In this document: positions 7,731 through 15,746 of the stretch, in pieces | How positions within the stretch are numbered: position 1 is the stretch's first letter | Layout: every line of letters begins with the position of its first letter | Assembly (NCBI RefSeq): GCF_041261445.1 | Contig: NZ_JBGCCU010000013.1 | Location: forward strand, 62,001-126,000 | DNA from: Catenulispora sp. EB89 | GTDB taxonomy: Bacteria > Actinomycetota > Actinomycetes > Streptomycetales > Catenulisporaceae | Reading direction: 5' to 3' | Length of the DNA stretch: 64,000 nt | The notes under the pieces: generated by a model | Databases searched by the model: none | What the model was told of the DNA's origin: nothing | The model's input: the letters and a program-made list of their open reading frames with translations, nothing else | Translations under genes and position numbers: made by a program

Positions 7731-8564
7731 CTAGTCCAGGCTCAGCACCATCGTCGGGCGCTCGATCTGGTGGTCCGGGCGCAGCGGGCGGACCGCGGTG
7801 CCCAGGGCGAAGAACTCCGTGGTGTGCGAGCCCCAGGTGTGGCTGTGGTTGCGGAGCTGGACGCCGACGATGCCCTCCGCGTGCAGTGCCTCGGCCTCGG
7901 ACTGCATGCGGGCCATGGCCAGCTCGCGGGCGTCGTACAGGGCCTGGGTGAACTGCTCCAGCTCGACGTTCTTGCCGATGTTGCCCAGCGCCGCGCCGAA
8001 GCGCTGGTGCGCGATGTGGTACACGCACGAGCCCATCACCATGCCCAGCGGCGCGTAGCCGGCGCGGATCAGGGTCCAGAAGTCCTGGCCGGACAGGTCC
8101 GAGGTGAAGGGCTGGTTCTTGTTGTTGCGCCAGGTGACGTTCCCGTGCTGGCCGGTGCCGTCGTCCTTGACCGCGGTGCCGATCGCGATGAACTCCGCGA
8201 CGTCGGCGCCGAACTCCTTGAACTCCACCTCCAGGCGCACGCCCACGATCCCGTCCGCGCCGAGCGCGTCCGCCTCGGCCTCCATCCGGGTCATCGCCAG
8301 CTCGCGGGCGTGGTACATGGCCTGGCTCAGGACGTCGAGCTCCTGGCTCTTGCCCCAGCGCGCGACCTGCAGGCCCACGTGGTAGATCGAGGAGCCCAGG
8401 ACCAGTCCCAGCGGCCGGAAGCCGGCCTCCTTGACCAGCAGGAACTCGTTCACCGACAGGTCCGAGGTGAAGATCGAGCCGGGGGCCCCGGGCTTGAGCT
8501 CGGCCAGGCGCCGCATGGCGTCCTCGGGCACGCCGGCGGCGGTGTGGGCGATCTTGTCAGCCAT
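7731..8564 (-). CDS. Tandem YbjQ/heavy-metal-binding-domain (DUF74-like) protein
   Basis: A 277-residue soluble protein made of two copies of the YbjQ (PF01906-like) fold, at about residues 25-133 and 150-265. Each copy shows FTSDLS, then a G(S)xxYH motif (GSSIYHVG, GSCVYHIA), then ALYDARELAMARM, then (G)A(D/E)GIVGVxL and a final EFxAxGTAV strand. YbjQ-type domains form ring-shaped homopentamers; a metal role was proposed from the fold and is unproven. A good ribosome site (GGAGAGG) precedes the ATG at 8562-8564. It is flanked on the same strand by a paralogue (8598-9497, 33 bp upstream) and by the hypothetical gene 7251-7688. Confidence 0.88.
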   Translation of the reverse strand: MADKIAHTAAGVPEDAMRRLAELKPGAPGSIFTSDLSVNEFLLVKEAGFRPLGLVLGSSIYHVGLQVARWGKSQELDVLSQAMYHARELAMTRMEAEADALGADGIVGVRLEVEFKEFGADVAEFIAIGTAVKDDGTGQHGNVTWRNNKNQPFTSDLSGQDFWTLIRAGYAPLGMVMGSCVYHIAHQRFGAALGNIGKNVELEQFTQALYDARELAMARMQSEAEALHAEGIVGVQLRNHSHTWGSHTTEFFALGTAVRPLRPDHQIERPTMVLSLD

Positions 8565-8597
8565 TTTCTCTGCCTCTCCAGCCCTCGTTGAAGGGAG

Positions 8598-9497
8598 TCA
8601 CAGGTACCGCACGGAAGTCTCGCGCCGGGCGGCCGCGCGCCGCTCCGGGTCCAGCGACATGATCGCCAGCGAGCCGGTCCGGGCCGGCTGTCCGCTGGTC
8701 TTGAACGCCGCTATGGCGGTGCCGATCGCGGTCGCCTCGCAGATGTGGTCCCGCTGGCCGTCGGTGACCGGGCACTCGCGCTCCCGGATCTCCAGCTCGA
8801 TGGAGGACACCACTACGCCGTCGGCGTGCACGCCGCGCACGTGCCGGGCCAGCTCCTCCCGGGAGGCGTGGCGGGTCTGGTTCACCAGGTCCGTGTAGCC
8901 CTCCACCTCCTGGTTGCCGGCCCAGCGGCGGGAGGACATCCGGGTCCACCAGTCGTCGTGCCGGGTGCCGATGGCGATGCCGAGCACCAGCGACACCGGG
9001 ACCCAGCCGTTCATCACCAGCTTGGCGAACTCCTGGCCGGTGACGTGGGAGGTGAACGGGTGTCGCAGCTTCACGGCGCTGCCCGAGGCGCGCACCGCGG
9101 TGCCGATCGCCGTGAACTCCAGCCCGCCGGCCGGGAAGCGCCGGATCGCCAGCCGCACGCCGACCACGCCGTCGCCGCCGAGCATCGAGCACTCGGTGCT
9201 CATCCGGTCCAGGGCCAGCCGGCGCGCCTCGTACAGGGACTGCGTCAGCGGCCCGTAGGCCGAATAGCGGCCCGTGGAGGTCGAGGTGTACCCCGCACCG
9301 CCCATCCACGCCCCAGGGCAGTTGTAGGCCCCGGTGTAGCCCAGGTGGTACACGCACGAACCGAGCACCTGGCCCACCGGTTCGAAGCCGGCGGCGCGCA
9401 CGGCGGCGAACTCGTTGGTGGTCAGGGCCGAGCCCCAGGTGCCGGAGCTCCGGATCTCGTCCATCCGGGCCTGGGCCGCCTGTGGAAGCTGTTCCAT
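8598..9497 (-). CDS. Tandem YbjQ/heavy-metal-binding-domain (DUF74-like) protein, paralogue
   Basis: First gene of the three-gene operon, 299 aa. It repeats the two-domain layout of its neighbour: domain 1 with GSCVYHLG, SLYEARRLALDRM and GGDGVVGVRLA; domain 2 with HPFTSHVTGQEF, HADGVVVSSIELEI and EATAIGTAIAAF. The second domain is the more divergent, having lost the GSxxYH motif (it reads GIAIGTRH). An insertion rich in Gly, Tyr and Cys (YNCPGAWMGGAGYTSTSTGRYSAYG) interrupts domain 1. AGGAGG lies 10 bp before the ATG at 9495-9497. The pair probably arose by gene duplication after an internal domain duplication. Confidence 0.87.
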   Translation of the reverse strand: MEQLPQAAQARMDEIRSSGTWGSALTTNEFAAVRAAGFEPVGQVLGSCVYHLGYTGAYNCPGAWMGGAGYTSTSTGRYSAYGPLTQSLYEARRLALDRMSTECSMLGGDGVVGVRLAIRRFPAGGLEFTAIGTAVRASGSAVKLRHPFTSHVTGQEFAKLVMNGWVPVSLVLGIAIGTRHDDWWTRMSSRRWAGNQEVEGYTDLVNQTRHASREELARHVRGVHADGVVVSSIELEIRERECPVTDGQRDHICEATAIGTAIAAFKTSGQPARTGSLAIMSLDPERRAAARRETSVRYL

Positions 9498-9550
9498 GGC
9501 CGTGACGCCTCCTTGGCTTTACCGGGACCCCCGCGGGGCCCCTACCTCAT

Positions 9551-10324
9551 TCAACGTCCGGTGAAGCCCGGCTTCTCCTTGGCGACGAAAGCCCGCATGC
9601 CCTCGGTCCGGTCGTCGGTGGCGAAGGTGCCGGTGAACTGCAGCCGCTCGATCTCCAGACCGGTGTCCAAGTCCACCTCCAGCCCGTGGTCCACGGCCTC
9701 CTTGGCCGCCTTCAGGGCCAACGCCGGACCCCCGGCGAAAGTGCCCGCCCACTCCACAGCAGTCTTGTACACCTCGGCCGCCGGCACCACGCGGTCCACC
9801 AGGCCGATGGCCAGCGCCTCGGCGGCGTCGATCTGGCGGCCGGAGAAGATGAGATCCTTGGCCTTGGCCGGGCCGACCAGGCGCGGGAGCCGCTGCGTGC
9901 CGCCGGCGCCGGGGATCAGGCCGAGCAGGATCTCCGGCTGGCCGAGCTTGGCGTCCTCGGCCGCGACCCGGAAGTCGGCGGTCAGGGCCAGCTCGCAGCC
10001 GCCGCCCAGGGCGTAGCCGGTGATGGCGGCGATGACCGGCTTGGGGATGCCCGCCAGCGCCTTGAAGGCGTTCTGGAGCCGGACGGAGTGCTGCGCCATG
10101 TCCGCGTAGGACATGTCCTGCATCTCCTTGATGTCCGCGCCGGCCGCGAACACCCGCTCGCCGCCCCAGATCACCACGGCCCGGACGGCGTCGTCGGCGC
10201 TCAGCTGGTCGGCGGCCTCGTGCAACTCGCGCTGCACCTGTACGTTCAGCGCGTTCATCTTCGGGCGGTCCAGGCGGATCACGCCCACCGCTCCCTCGGA
10301 TTCCACGCGTACGAACTCGCCCAT
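9551..10324 (-). CDS. Enoyl-CoA hydratase (crotonase family)
   Basis: Crotonase-fold enzyme of 257 aa, the normal family length, predicted to hydrate trans-2-enoyl-CoA to 3-hydroxyacyl-CoA in fatty-acid or butyrate metabolism. The oxyanion-hole segment AAGADIKEM (residues 60-68) and both catalytic glutamates are present: Glu111 in GGGCELAL and Glu131 in QPEILLGLIPGAGGTQRLPRLVG. The basic C-terminal end FVAKEKPGFTGR is also typical. I start at the ATG at 10322-10324 (MGEFVRVES), which has AAAGGG upstream and matches the family; the frame is open to 10432 but adds unlikely sequence. It stands alone between the YbjQ operon and the DUF6230 operon, on the same strand as both. Confidence 0.93.
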   Translation of the reverse strand: MGEFVRVESEGAVGVIRLDRPKMNALNVQVQRELHEAADQLSADDAVRAVVIWGGERVFAAGADIKEMQDMSYADMAQHSVRLQNAFKALAGIPKPVIAAITGYALGGGCELALTADFRVAAEDAKLGQPEILLGLIPGAGGTQRLPRLVGPAKAKDLIFSGRQIDAAEALAIGLVDRVVPAAEVYKTAVEWAGTFAGGPALALKAAKEAVDHGLEVDLDTGLEIERLQFTGTFATDDRTEGMRAFVAKEKPGFTGR

Positions 10325-10405
10325 CTCGGCGCCGACCCTTTCTCGCGAGCCCGGGTTGCGGACTGGTGATCCGACGGCGGTGTCGGAGTTCTCATCAAAG
10401 CAGAA

Positions 10406-10436
10406 GCCCGTGCCCGCCGGGAGGGCGGGCACGGGC
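10406..10436 (-). terminator. Rho-independent terminator of the DUF6230 operon
   Basis: Perfect 13-bp stem (GCCCGTGCCCGCC at 10406-10418 and its complement at 10424-10436) with a 5-nt loop. Read on the minus strand it is followed by TTCTGCTTT, a U-rich tail. It lies 49 bp after the stop codon of the gene ending at 10486. Confidence 0.85.
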
Positions 10437-10485
10437 CTGGTGATCGTTTTCTCGCGACCGGGCTCGGACGGCTGGCTCGGACGGC

Positions 10486-12384
10486 TCAGTGTGCCGCGTG
10501 CGCCGCCTTCGCGTTCGTGCCGGCCGGGGCCGCCAGGACGTTGAAGCCGGGGATGTCGAGCGTGTCGGAGGTCAGCAGGTACTGGTCCACGGACACGTCC
10601 GTGAAGGTCTCCGGGAACGGCAGGTCCAGCGGGAGCAACGCCATCACGAGCTGGCTGGCCAGGTCGGTCCCCGCCTCACCGGGAGGACCCAGCGTGACCG
10701 GCCCGAGCGGCAGCGGCGAGACCAGCGTCCCCTTCTGCTGCAGGACGTGCAGGGTGACGTTGGTCAGGTGGACGTCCGCACCCTTACCGCCGTTGGACAG
10801 CACCGGCAGATTGCCGTCCTCGTTGTACGTGACCATGTCGACCAGGTCGATCGAGTCCGCGTGGATGGCCATGACCGTCACGGTCTGGCCGTCACCGGTC
10901 TGGATGTTCTGGAACCCGAGGAACTTCTGCCCGTAGAGGGTCAGCGACGAGGCGTTCAGGTGCCACTCCGCCTCGCGCAGGGCGCCCGAGTCCGCGGAGT
11001 TCACGCACACGGTGCTCGGCGGGGGCGGCACCGCGATCGACTTCCCGCCGATCGTGATCGTCGAGGGCACCCCCGAGGGGCTGGTCGACGCCGACGAGGA
11101 CGGTGCGGAGCTCGACGGCGTGCTCGACGTCGGCGGCTTCGCCGAGTCAGAGGACGTCGGCTGCGGCGTGCTCGGCACCGTGGTCGGGTCCGAACTCGGC
11201 TTCGAGCTCGGCGCCGTGGCCGGGCTGGACGGACTCGACGAGCTCGACGACGAGCCCAGGCCGATCGACAGCAGCGGCGTCGGGGAGGACGTCGGATTCG
11301 TGCTCGGGGCCGCGGCCGGCGCGGCGGCCAGCTTGTTCACCGTGGAGTTGGTCGTCGAGGACGAGGCCGGTGGGTTGAACACGTCGTTGACCTGGGTGGT
11401 CAGCCAGCTCAGCGGGTTCCACCAGGTGACCGACGAGCTCGGGGTCGGCGTGGTGCTCGGCGCCGAGGACGGGGCCGTGGTGGGCGCCTTGCTCGGCGGC
11501 GCGGTGGTGCCCGTCGGGGCGCTGGTCGGCGTCGGCTTGACCGGCGGGGCCGTCGTGCCCGAGGGCGCGCTCGAGGGCCGGCTCGACGGCGCCGACTGCT
11601 GCGGCGAGGTCGGGACGGAGGTCGGCTGCGGGGCGCCGGGGGTCGCGACGGAGCCGGGCTTGCTCGCCGAGGAGCTGGGGGTGCTCGCTCCGGAGCTCGG
11701 TGCCGTGGACGGCGCGTCGGTCTTCGGGGCAGCCGGGTTCTTCACCGCGGCCGAGCCCGGCGCGCAGGCCGTGGACGACGAAGGCGAGGACGACGCGCTG
11801 GCCGCGTTCGCGACCGTCGGCATCACCGCGACGCCGGTGGCGGCCAGGAAGACGGCCGGCAGCCCGATCGCGGTGACCATGCGGGCCCGCTTGGTGTGCG
11901 CGGCGTCCACCAGGCGCGCGGCCTCGGCGGCCAGCAGCGGGGTCGGCACGGCCGCGCGGGGCTTGTTCACGCCGCCGCCGCGCGAGCGCAGCGGGGTCTC
12001 GGTGTCGGGCTCCGGCTCCGGGCCGGCGTCGAGCCCGAACACGCCGGAGGACGCGGTGGCGGCCTGGGGTGCGCGCCGGGCCCGCATCAGGGCCGCCAGC
12101 GCCGCGTCGCGCCCGGCCGGCGCCCCCGCGGCACCGGCGAGCCTGGCGCGCTCGGCCCGCAGGATCGCGGCCCGCAGCTCGGCGATGTCGGCGAAGCCGG
12201 CGGCACCGGTGCCGGTGCCAGTGGTGCCAGTGCCAGTGCCAGTGCCAGTACCGGTGGTGCCGGCCCCGGCCGGCGCGTGGCCCGCGCCCGCCGCCGTACC
12301 GGCCTCCCGGTGAGCCCGCGGCTCCTCCGGGTCCGGTCCGGCGGTGTTCTCGTTGTCGTTGTCGTTGCCGCCAGTGACACTCAA
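10486..12384 (-). CDS. Ser/Thr/Pro-rich membrane-anchored surface protein of DUF6230 operon
   Basis: A 632-residue protein in three parts. Residues 1-165 are cytoplasmic, with a TGTGTG repeat (about 43-60) and a helical basic stretch. A single membrane helix lies at about 170-193 (VTAIGLPAVFLAATGVAVMPTVANA). It is followed by about 250 residues of Ser/Pro/Thr stalk with repeated SSAPSG/PTSAPT units, and a C-terminal globular domain from about 447 to 632 with two Cys and a beta-rich pattern. The layout suggests a domain held at the cell surface on a stalk. The start ATG overlaps the stop of the DUF6114 gene (ATGA at 12381-12384), so the two are translationally coupled. I do not recognise the C-terminal domain. 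Confidence 0.85.
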   Translation of the reverse strand: MSVTGGNDNDNENTAGPDPEEPRAHREAGTAAGAGHAPAGAGTTGTGTGTGTGTTGTGTGAAGFADIAELRAAILRAERARLAGAAGAPAGRDAALAALMRARRAPQAATASSGVFGLDAGPEPEPDTETPLRSRGGGVNKPRAAVPTPLLAAEAARLVDAAHTKRARMVTAIGLPAVFLAATGVAVMPTVANAASASSSPSSSTACAPGSAAVKNPAAPKTDAPSTAPSSGASTPSSSASKPGSVATPGAPQPTSVPTSPQQSAPSSRPSSAPSGTTAPPVKPTPTSAPTGTTAPPSKAPTTAPSSAPSTTPTPSSSVTWWNPLSWLTTQVNDVFNPPASSSTTNSTVNKLAAAPAAAPSTNPTSSPTPLLSIGLGSSSSSSSPSSPATAPSSKPSSDPTTVPSTPQPTSSDSAKPPTSSTPSSSAPSSSASTSPSGVPSTITIGGKSIAVPPPPSTVCVNSADSGALREAEWHLNASSLTLYGQKFLGFQNIQTGDGQTVTVMAIHADSIDLVDMVTYNEDGNLPVLSNGGKGADVHLTNVTLHVLQQKGTLVSPLPLGPVTLGPPGEAGTDLASQLVMALLPLDLPFPETFTDVSVDQYLLTSDTLDIPGFNVLAAPAGTNAKAAHAAH

Positions 12385-13175
12385 GACGTCATGCCCCCTG
12401 CAGGTGTGTCCTCGGCCCGCGGCAGCGGCGGGACGACATCCCGCGGCGGCGTGGCCGGAACAGTATCGGCGGGTTCCGGGTCGCCAGCCTGCGGCAGGGC
12501 CGAGGTCATCTCGCCCCTGGTGCCCTGGTAACCCGCGACGCCCGGAATGGGTCCGGCGGCCGAGTACTCCTCCTCGGCCCCCTGGAACTGGTAGGGGGTG
12601 ACCTGGCCCGGGATCGTCGGACGGCCGTCAGCGCCGTCAGCGCCGTCGGCACCGTCGGCGGCCGAAGCGGCCAGCGGCGCGCGCGCCGAGGGCGGCATGT
12701 CGCCGGCCAGCGCGTCCCGGTAGGCCTGTTCGGCTCTGGCCTGCGCGGCGATCTGCTCCTCGGTCAGCCGCGGCGTCCAGGAGAACGCCAGCCCGCCGCC
12801 GAACACCCCGAGCAGCATCCCCAGCAGGAAGCCGCCGAAGTTCGACACCACCAGGGACAGCAGCGCGCACACCAGGGTGAAGACGCCGGCGAAGACCCGG
12901 TAGCCGGGCGCGAACCACATGGCGATGGCCATCATGATCAGCGCCGGGGTGATGGCCATCGTCGACACGCCCGCGATGCCGGCGATCTTGACGTTCAGCT
13001 TGCCCTGCGTCATCAGCGGCTGGAGGAACGGGATGGACCACAGCTCCAGGGCCGCGATGAGCGTCCACAGCCCGGCCCAGAACGGCCGCGACCGACGCCA
13101 CACCCGGAACGCGCGCCATCCCCGGACCACAGGATGCTCCTGGCTTCCGGCCATCTCGACGTCGATGGTGCTCAC
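12381..13175 (-). CDS. DUF6114 family integral membrane protein
   Basis: A 264-residue membrane protein. After a short basic start (RAFRVWRRSRPFW) come about four close-packed hydrophobic segments between residues 33 and 125, including LWTLIAALELWSIPF, IAGVSTMAITPALIMMAIAMWF, YRVFAGVFTLVCALLSLVV and GGFLLGMLLGVFGGGLAF. A cytoplasmic-looking tail of about 130 residues, rich in Ala, Gly, Pro and acidic residues, follows. The domain and its position directly downstream of a DUF6230 gene match the DUF6230-DUF6114 pair seen across Streptomyces-like actinomycetes. Function is unknown in the family. It overlaps the downstream gene by 4 bp. Confidence 0.85.
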   Translation of the reverse strand: MSTIDVEMAGSQEHPVVRGWRAFRVWRRSRPFWAGLWTLIAALELWSIPFLQPLMTQGKLNVKIAGIAGVSTMAITPALIMMAIAMWFAPGYRVFAGVFTLVCALLSLVVSNFGGFLLGMLLGVFGGGLAFSWTPRLTEEQIAAQARAEQAYRDALAGDMPPSARAPLAASAADGADGADGADGRPTIPGQVTPYQFQGAEEEYSAAGPIPGVAGYQGTRGEMTSALPQAGDPEPADTVPATPPRDVVPPLPRAEDTPAGGMTS

Positions 13176-13270
13176 AGCTACTCCCGATGTGGTGCTGATG
13201 GATGGGACGGGCGCGCCCTACTCGCGCCCGCCCTCCAGGGTTTCTCAGAACGCTTCAGAGCCTCAAGAGG

Positions 13271-13945
13271 CTAGTAGCACTCGGTCCCGTTGAAGTTCGC
13301 CGAGATCGACAGGCCCGGCAGGGTCATGGTCCCGGCGGTGGTCGAGTACGCGGTCTGCTTCACGTCCTTCAGGACGGCGTTGTCGACGACCTGGGCGAAG
13401 TCGCCGGCCGCGAAGTTCGTGGGCTTGCCGTCGGGGCCGTGCTTCTGCCAGCCGGAAATCTTGTACTTGGAGTCGACGTCGGCAGCGGAGGCACCGATGT
13501 TGACACCGGTGAAGTCGGCCTCCGAGGTGTTCACCTGGTTGGTGTCGAGCACCAGGCTGGTGGCGGTCACCGGGTTGCCCTTGTCCTGGCCGGCCTTGAG
13601 CACGATGGTCAGGTGGGTGGTGCCGAGCCCCGGGAACGAGAGCGGCACGTCGACGGACTGGCACATCTGGCTGATCGTCGCCTTCGAGATACCGGCCACG
13701 GCCACCGCGTGCGCGCTGCCATCGGCGGTCGGGACGACATCGCCGGACTGGATGAAGTTCGTACCGTCCAGCTCGCTGGCCGTGACCTTGAACGCCTGGC
13801 CCGACACGGCGAAGGAACTCGCCAGCACACCCTGGGCCATCGAGACGGTCAGCGCGCCGGCGATGCCGACGGTCGGCACCATCACCAGAGCGAAGCGCTT
13901 CCACTTGGTACCGCCCAGCACCTGGGCGCCCACTGCGTCCTTCAT
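13271..13945 (-). CDS. DUF6230 family exported/membrane-anchored protein
   Basis: First gene of the operon, 224 aa. A basic N-terminus (GTKWKRFALVMVP) leads to one hydrophobic segment at about residues 17-40, which is either an uncleaved anchor or a signal peptide. A beta-rich extracellular domain with two Cys follows (QMCQS and the C-terminal GTECY). The sequence ALTVSMAQGVLASSFAVSGQ and the small beta-domain recall DUF6230 proteins of Streptomyces. A strong ribosome site GGAGGAG precedes the ATG at 13943-13945. The operon continues with DUF6114 and the stalked surface protein. Its biochemical role is not known. Confidence 0.86.
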   Translation of the reverse strand: MKDAVGAQVLGGTKWKRFALVMVPTVGIAGALTVSMAQGVLASSFAVSGQAFKVTASELDGTNFIQSGDVVPTADGSAHAVAVAGISKATISQMCQSVDVPLSFPGLGTTHLTIVLKAGQDKGNPVTATSLVLDTNQVNTSEADFTGVNIGASAADVDSKYKISGWQKHGPDGKPTNFAAGDFAQVVDNAVLKDVKQTAYSTTAGTMTLPGLSISANFNGTECY

Positions 13946-14160
13946 GCGTTACTCCTCCACGAGCGGATGGGACGAGTCCGGCACGCGCCGGACCGCGGCA
14001 TGCGGGCCGAGGCGAGTCCGTCGCGGACTCCTCGGCTACGGCAGCGACGAGAAGCTCTGCCGACCCGGTGGGGACCTGCTGCCGCGCGATCGTTTCGGGG
14101 ATCGTCGGATTAACAGACCGAGCGGATGTGATCGTGGTCTACTCGCGCCCGCCGCACAAG

Positions 14161-14190
14161 GGGTTCGTTACCGACCGGTAACACGAACCC
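14161..14190. promoter_or_regulatory. Candidate operator: nested palindrome upstream of DUF6230 operon
   Basis: The core GTTACCGACCGGTAAC (14166-14181) has 6-bp arms. It is embedded in outer arms GGGTTCGT and ACGAACCC, so the whole 30 bp is an imperfect inverted repeat. It lies about 220 bp before the first gene of the DUF6230 operon. It could be a TetR/GntR-type operator or an RNA hairpin. The core also resembles the TTACY-N4-RGTA element described elsewhere in this window. Confidence 0.45.
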
Positions 14191-14433
14191 GGGACGGTCT
14201 TTGCTCCCCGGAAGGGCTTCGAGCACTCATAAACGAGAACTGACGCCCAATTGGATACTCTGTGTAGTTGCGAAATCCGGACGAAAGCCGCCAATCACCA
14301 GGCTGTGACGGCGCTCTCATCCGAGGTCTGACGAGCCGTCAAGCCGGTGTGACACTTGGCAAAGAAAAGGTAAAATCCAGGCCTCACGCCGGTCTTGATC
14401 AGGCGCGGGAGCGTTTTCCCACCTCAGGCAACC

Positions 14434-14461
14434 GGGTCGTTCCGCCGAGGCGGAACGACCC
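14434..14461 (-). terminator. Hairpin terminator after thioredoxin-TPR gene
   Basis: Perfect inverted repeat with 13-bp arms (GGGTCGTTCCGCC and its complement) and a minimal loop, starting 23 bp after the stop of the gene at 14485-15498. There is no U-tract on the minus strand, so termination may be of the U-less type common in actinomycetes. Confidence 0.6.
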
Positions 14462-14484
14462 GCTGAGCCGGGTTTGAGCAACGC

Positions 14485-15498
14485 TCAGAACAGCACGCTG
14501 GTCAGCTTGCGGCGGCCCACCGCGGTGCGCGGATCCTCCGGGCCCAGCAGCTCGAAGAAGTCGAGCAACTTCACCCGTGCGGCGTCCCGGTCGGCGCCCG
14601 CGCTGCGGGCCACGAAGGCCACCAGCCGGTCGATCGCGGCCTCCACCCGGCCGGTGGACAGGTCCAGCTCCGCGGCGGCGATCTGGGCCGCGGCGTCGTC
14701 CGGCTTGGCCTCGGCGTCCGCCTGCACCTGGCCGGCGTCCAGGTCGCGGGTGTTGAGCATCAGCTCGACCTGCGCCAGCGCCAACTTGGCCTCGGAGTCG
14801 CCGGGGTTGGCGGCCAGCACGTCGCGGAAGGCCTGCGCGGCGCCGTCGAGGTCGTTGTCCTCCAGCGCGGTGTAGGCGGCGGCCAGCGCCGGGTCCATCG
14901 GCGGCTCGGGCAGCTCGGCCGGGGCCTGGCCGTCGGCGGTGCCGGTGACGCCGTTCTCGGCGGCCAGCCGCAGCAGCTCGTCCAGGTAGCGGCGGACCTG
15001 CGCCTCCGGGACCGCGCCCGGGAACAGCGGGACCAGCCGGCCGCCGACCACGGCCATCACCATCGGGATGGACTGGATGCCGAACTCCTGCGCCAGCAGC
15101 GGGTTCGCGTCCACGTCCAGCTTGGCCAGCACGAAGCGGCCGCCGTACTCGCCGGCCAGCCGCTCCAGCACCGGGGAGAGCTGCTTGCACGGGCCGCACC
15201 ACTCGGCCCAGAAGTCGATGACCACCGGAACCGTCATCGAGCGTTCGATGACGTCGGCGTCGAAAGTGGCGTCGGAAGTGTCGAAGACCAGGGGCGAGGC
15301 GATGGAGCCGGTACCGTCGCCGGCCGGGCCGGAGCCCGGCGCGCCGCCGTCGGCCGGGGCCGCCTGAGCCGACGCCGGCGCTGCGGCCTGCGGCTTCGCG
15401 GCGAGGGCCCCGAGGTCCACCACGCCTCGCAAAGCTGAGGCGGGCAGGCCGGCGCCTCCGCCGGCAGCCATCCCGGGGATCTGAGGTCGCTGTCTCAT
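14485..15498 (-). CDS. Thioredoxin-domain/TPR protein (CnoX/YbbN-like)
   Basis: A 337-residue cytoplasmic protein. After an Ala/Pro/Gly-rich N-terminus (1-70) comes a thioredoxin fold (about 75-180) with the active-site motif WCGPCK (Cys101, Cys104) and the cis-proline segment IQSIPMVMAV. Residues 200-325 are helical TPR-like repeats (AAYTALEDNDLDGAAQAFRDVLAANPGDSEAKLALAQ...). This is the domain order of YbbN/CnoX holdase-chaperones, which protect proteins from oxidative aggregation; the E. coli protein has a degenerate active site, whereas here both cysteines are kept. I start at the ATG at 15496-15498, which has GGGGAGG upstream. The gene is monocistronic, ending in the hairpin at 14434-14461. 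Confidence 0.9.
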   Translation of the reverse strand: MRQRPQIPGMAAGGGAGLPASALRGVVDLGALAAKPQAAAPASAQAAPADGGAPGSGPAGDGTGSIASPLVFDTSDATFDADVIERSMTVPVVIDFWAEWCGPCKQLSPVLERLAGEYGGRFVLAKLDVDANPLLAQEFGIQSIPMVMAVVGGRLVPLFPGAVPEAQVRRYLDELLRLAAENGVTGTADGQAPAELPEPPMDPALAAAYTALEDNDLDGAAQAFRDVLAANPGDSEAKLALAQVELMLNTRDLDAGQVQADAEAKPDDAAAQIAAAELDLSTGRVEAAIDRLVAFVARSAGADRDAARVKLLDFFELLGPEDPRTAVGRRKLTSVLF

Positions 15499-15610
15499 GG
15501 CGCCATCCTCCCCTTTCCGGCTAACCTCACGCCAACTCCCCTCCGGGTCCCCACCTGGAGGGGGTGGCGCACTTGCGTGTCCCGCTCGTGGAAGCAAGAC
15601 TCGTCATTAA

Positions 15611-15630
15611 GATACGCGTCGAAGCGTATC
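15611..15630. promoter_or_regulatory. Candidate operator, 20-bp palindrome between trx and tetR
   Basis: GATACGC at 15611-15617 and GCGTATC at 15624-15630 are perfect arms; the central TCGA is also symmetrical, giving 18 of 20 bases in symmetry. It lies 116 bp before the TetR start and 112 bp before the thioredoxin start. Size and symmetry are typical of a TetR dimer site. Confidence 0.6.
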
Positions 15631-15694
15631 GCAAAAGACCGGACCGCGTGAAGATCGGGTGAACAAGCTGTCACCAGGAGCTCGCGAGTACGCA

Positions 15695-15706
15695 CCGGTA
15701 TACCGG
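15695..15706. promoter_or_regulatory. Perfect 12-bp palindrome upstream of tetR
   Basis: CCGGTATACCGG is fully self-complementary and lies 40 bp before the TetR start codon, probably inside its leader or promoter. It is a second possible autoregulatory site. Confidence 0.5.
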
Positions 15707-15746
15707 GCATCCGACGACGAGCGACTTGAAGAAGGAGGCGGCGGCC

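Larger units (their letters stand above)
13946..14484. other. 539-bp intergenic region: promoter side of DUF6230 operon, terminator of trx gene
   Basis: No gene is supported. The right part holds a hairpin (14434-14461) just after the thioredoxin gene. The middle holds a large imperfect palindrome at 14161-14190. The region 14191-14400 is noticeably richer in A/T than its surroundings (for example AAGAAAAGGTAAAATCC near 14360), as expected of a regulatory region. The promoter of the DUF6230 operon should lie here, but no clear -35/-10 pair can be named. Confidence 0.5.
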
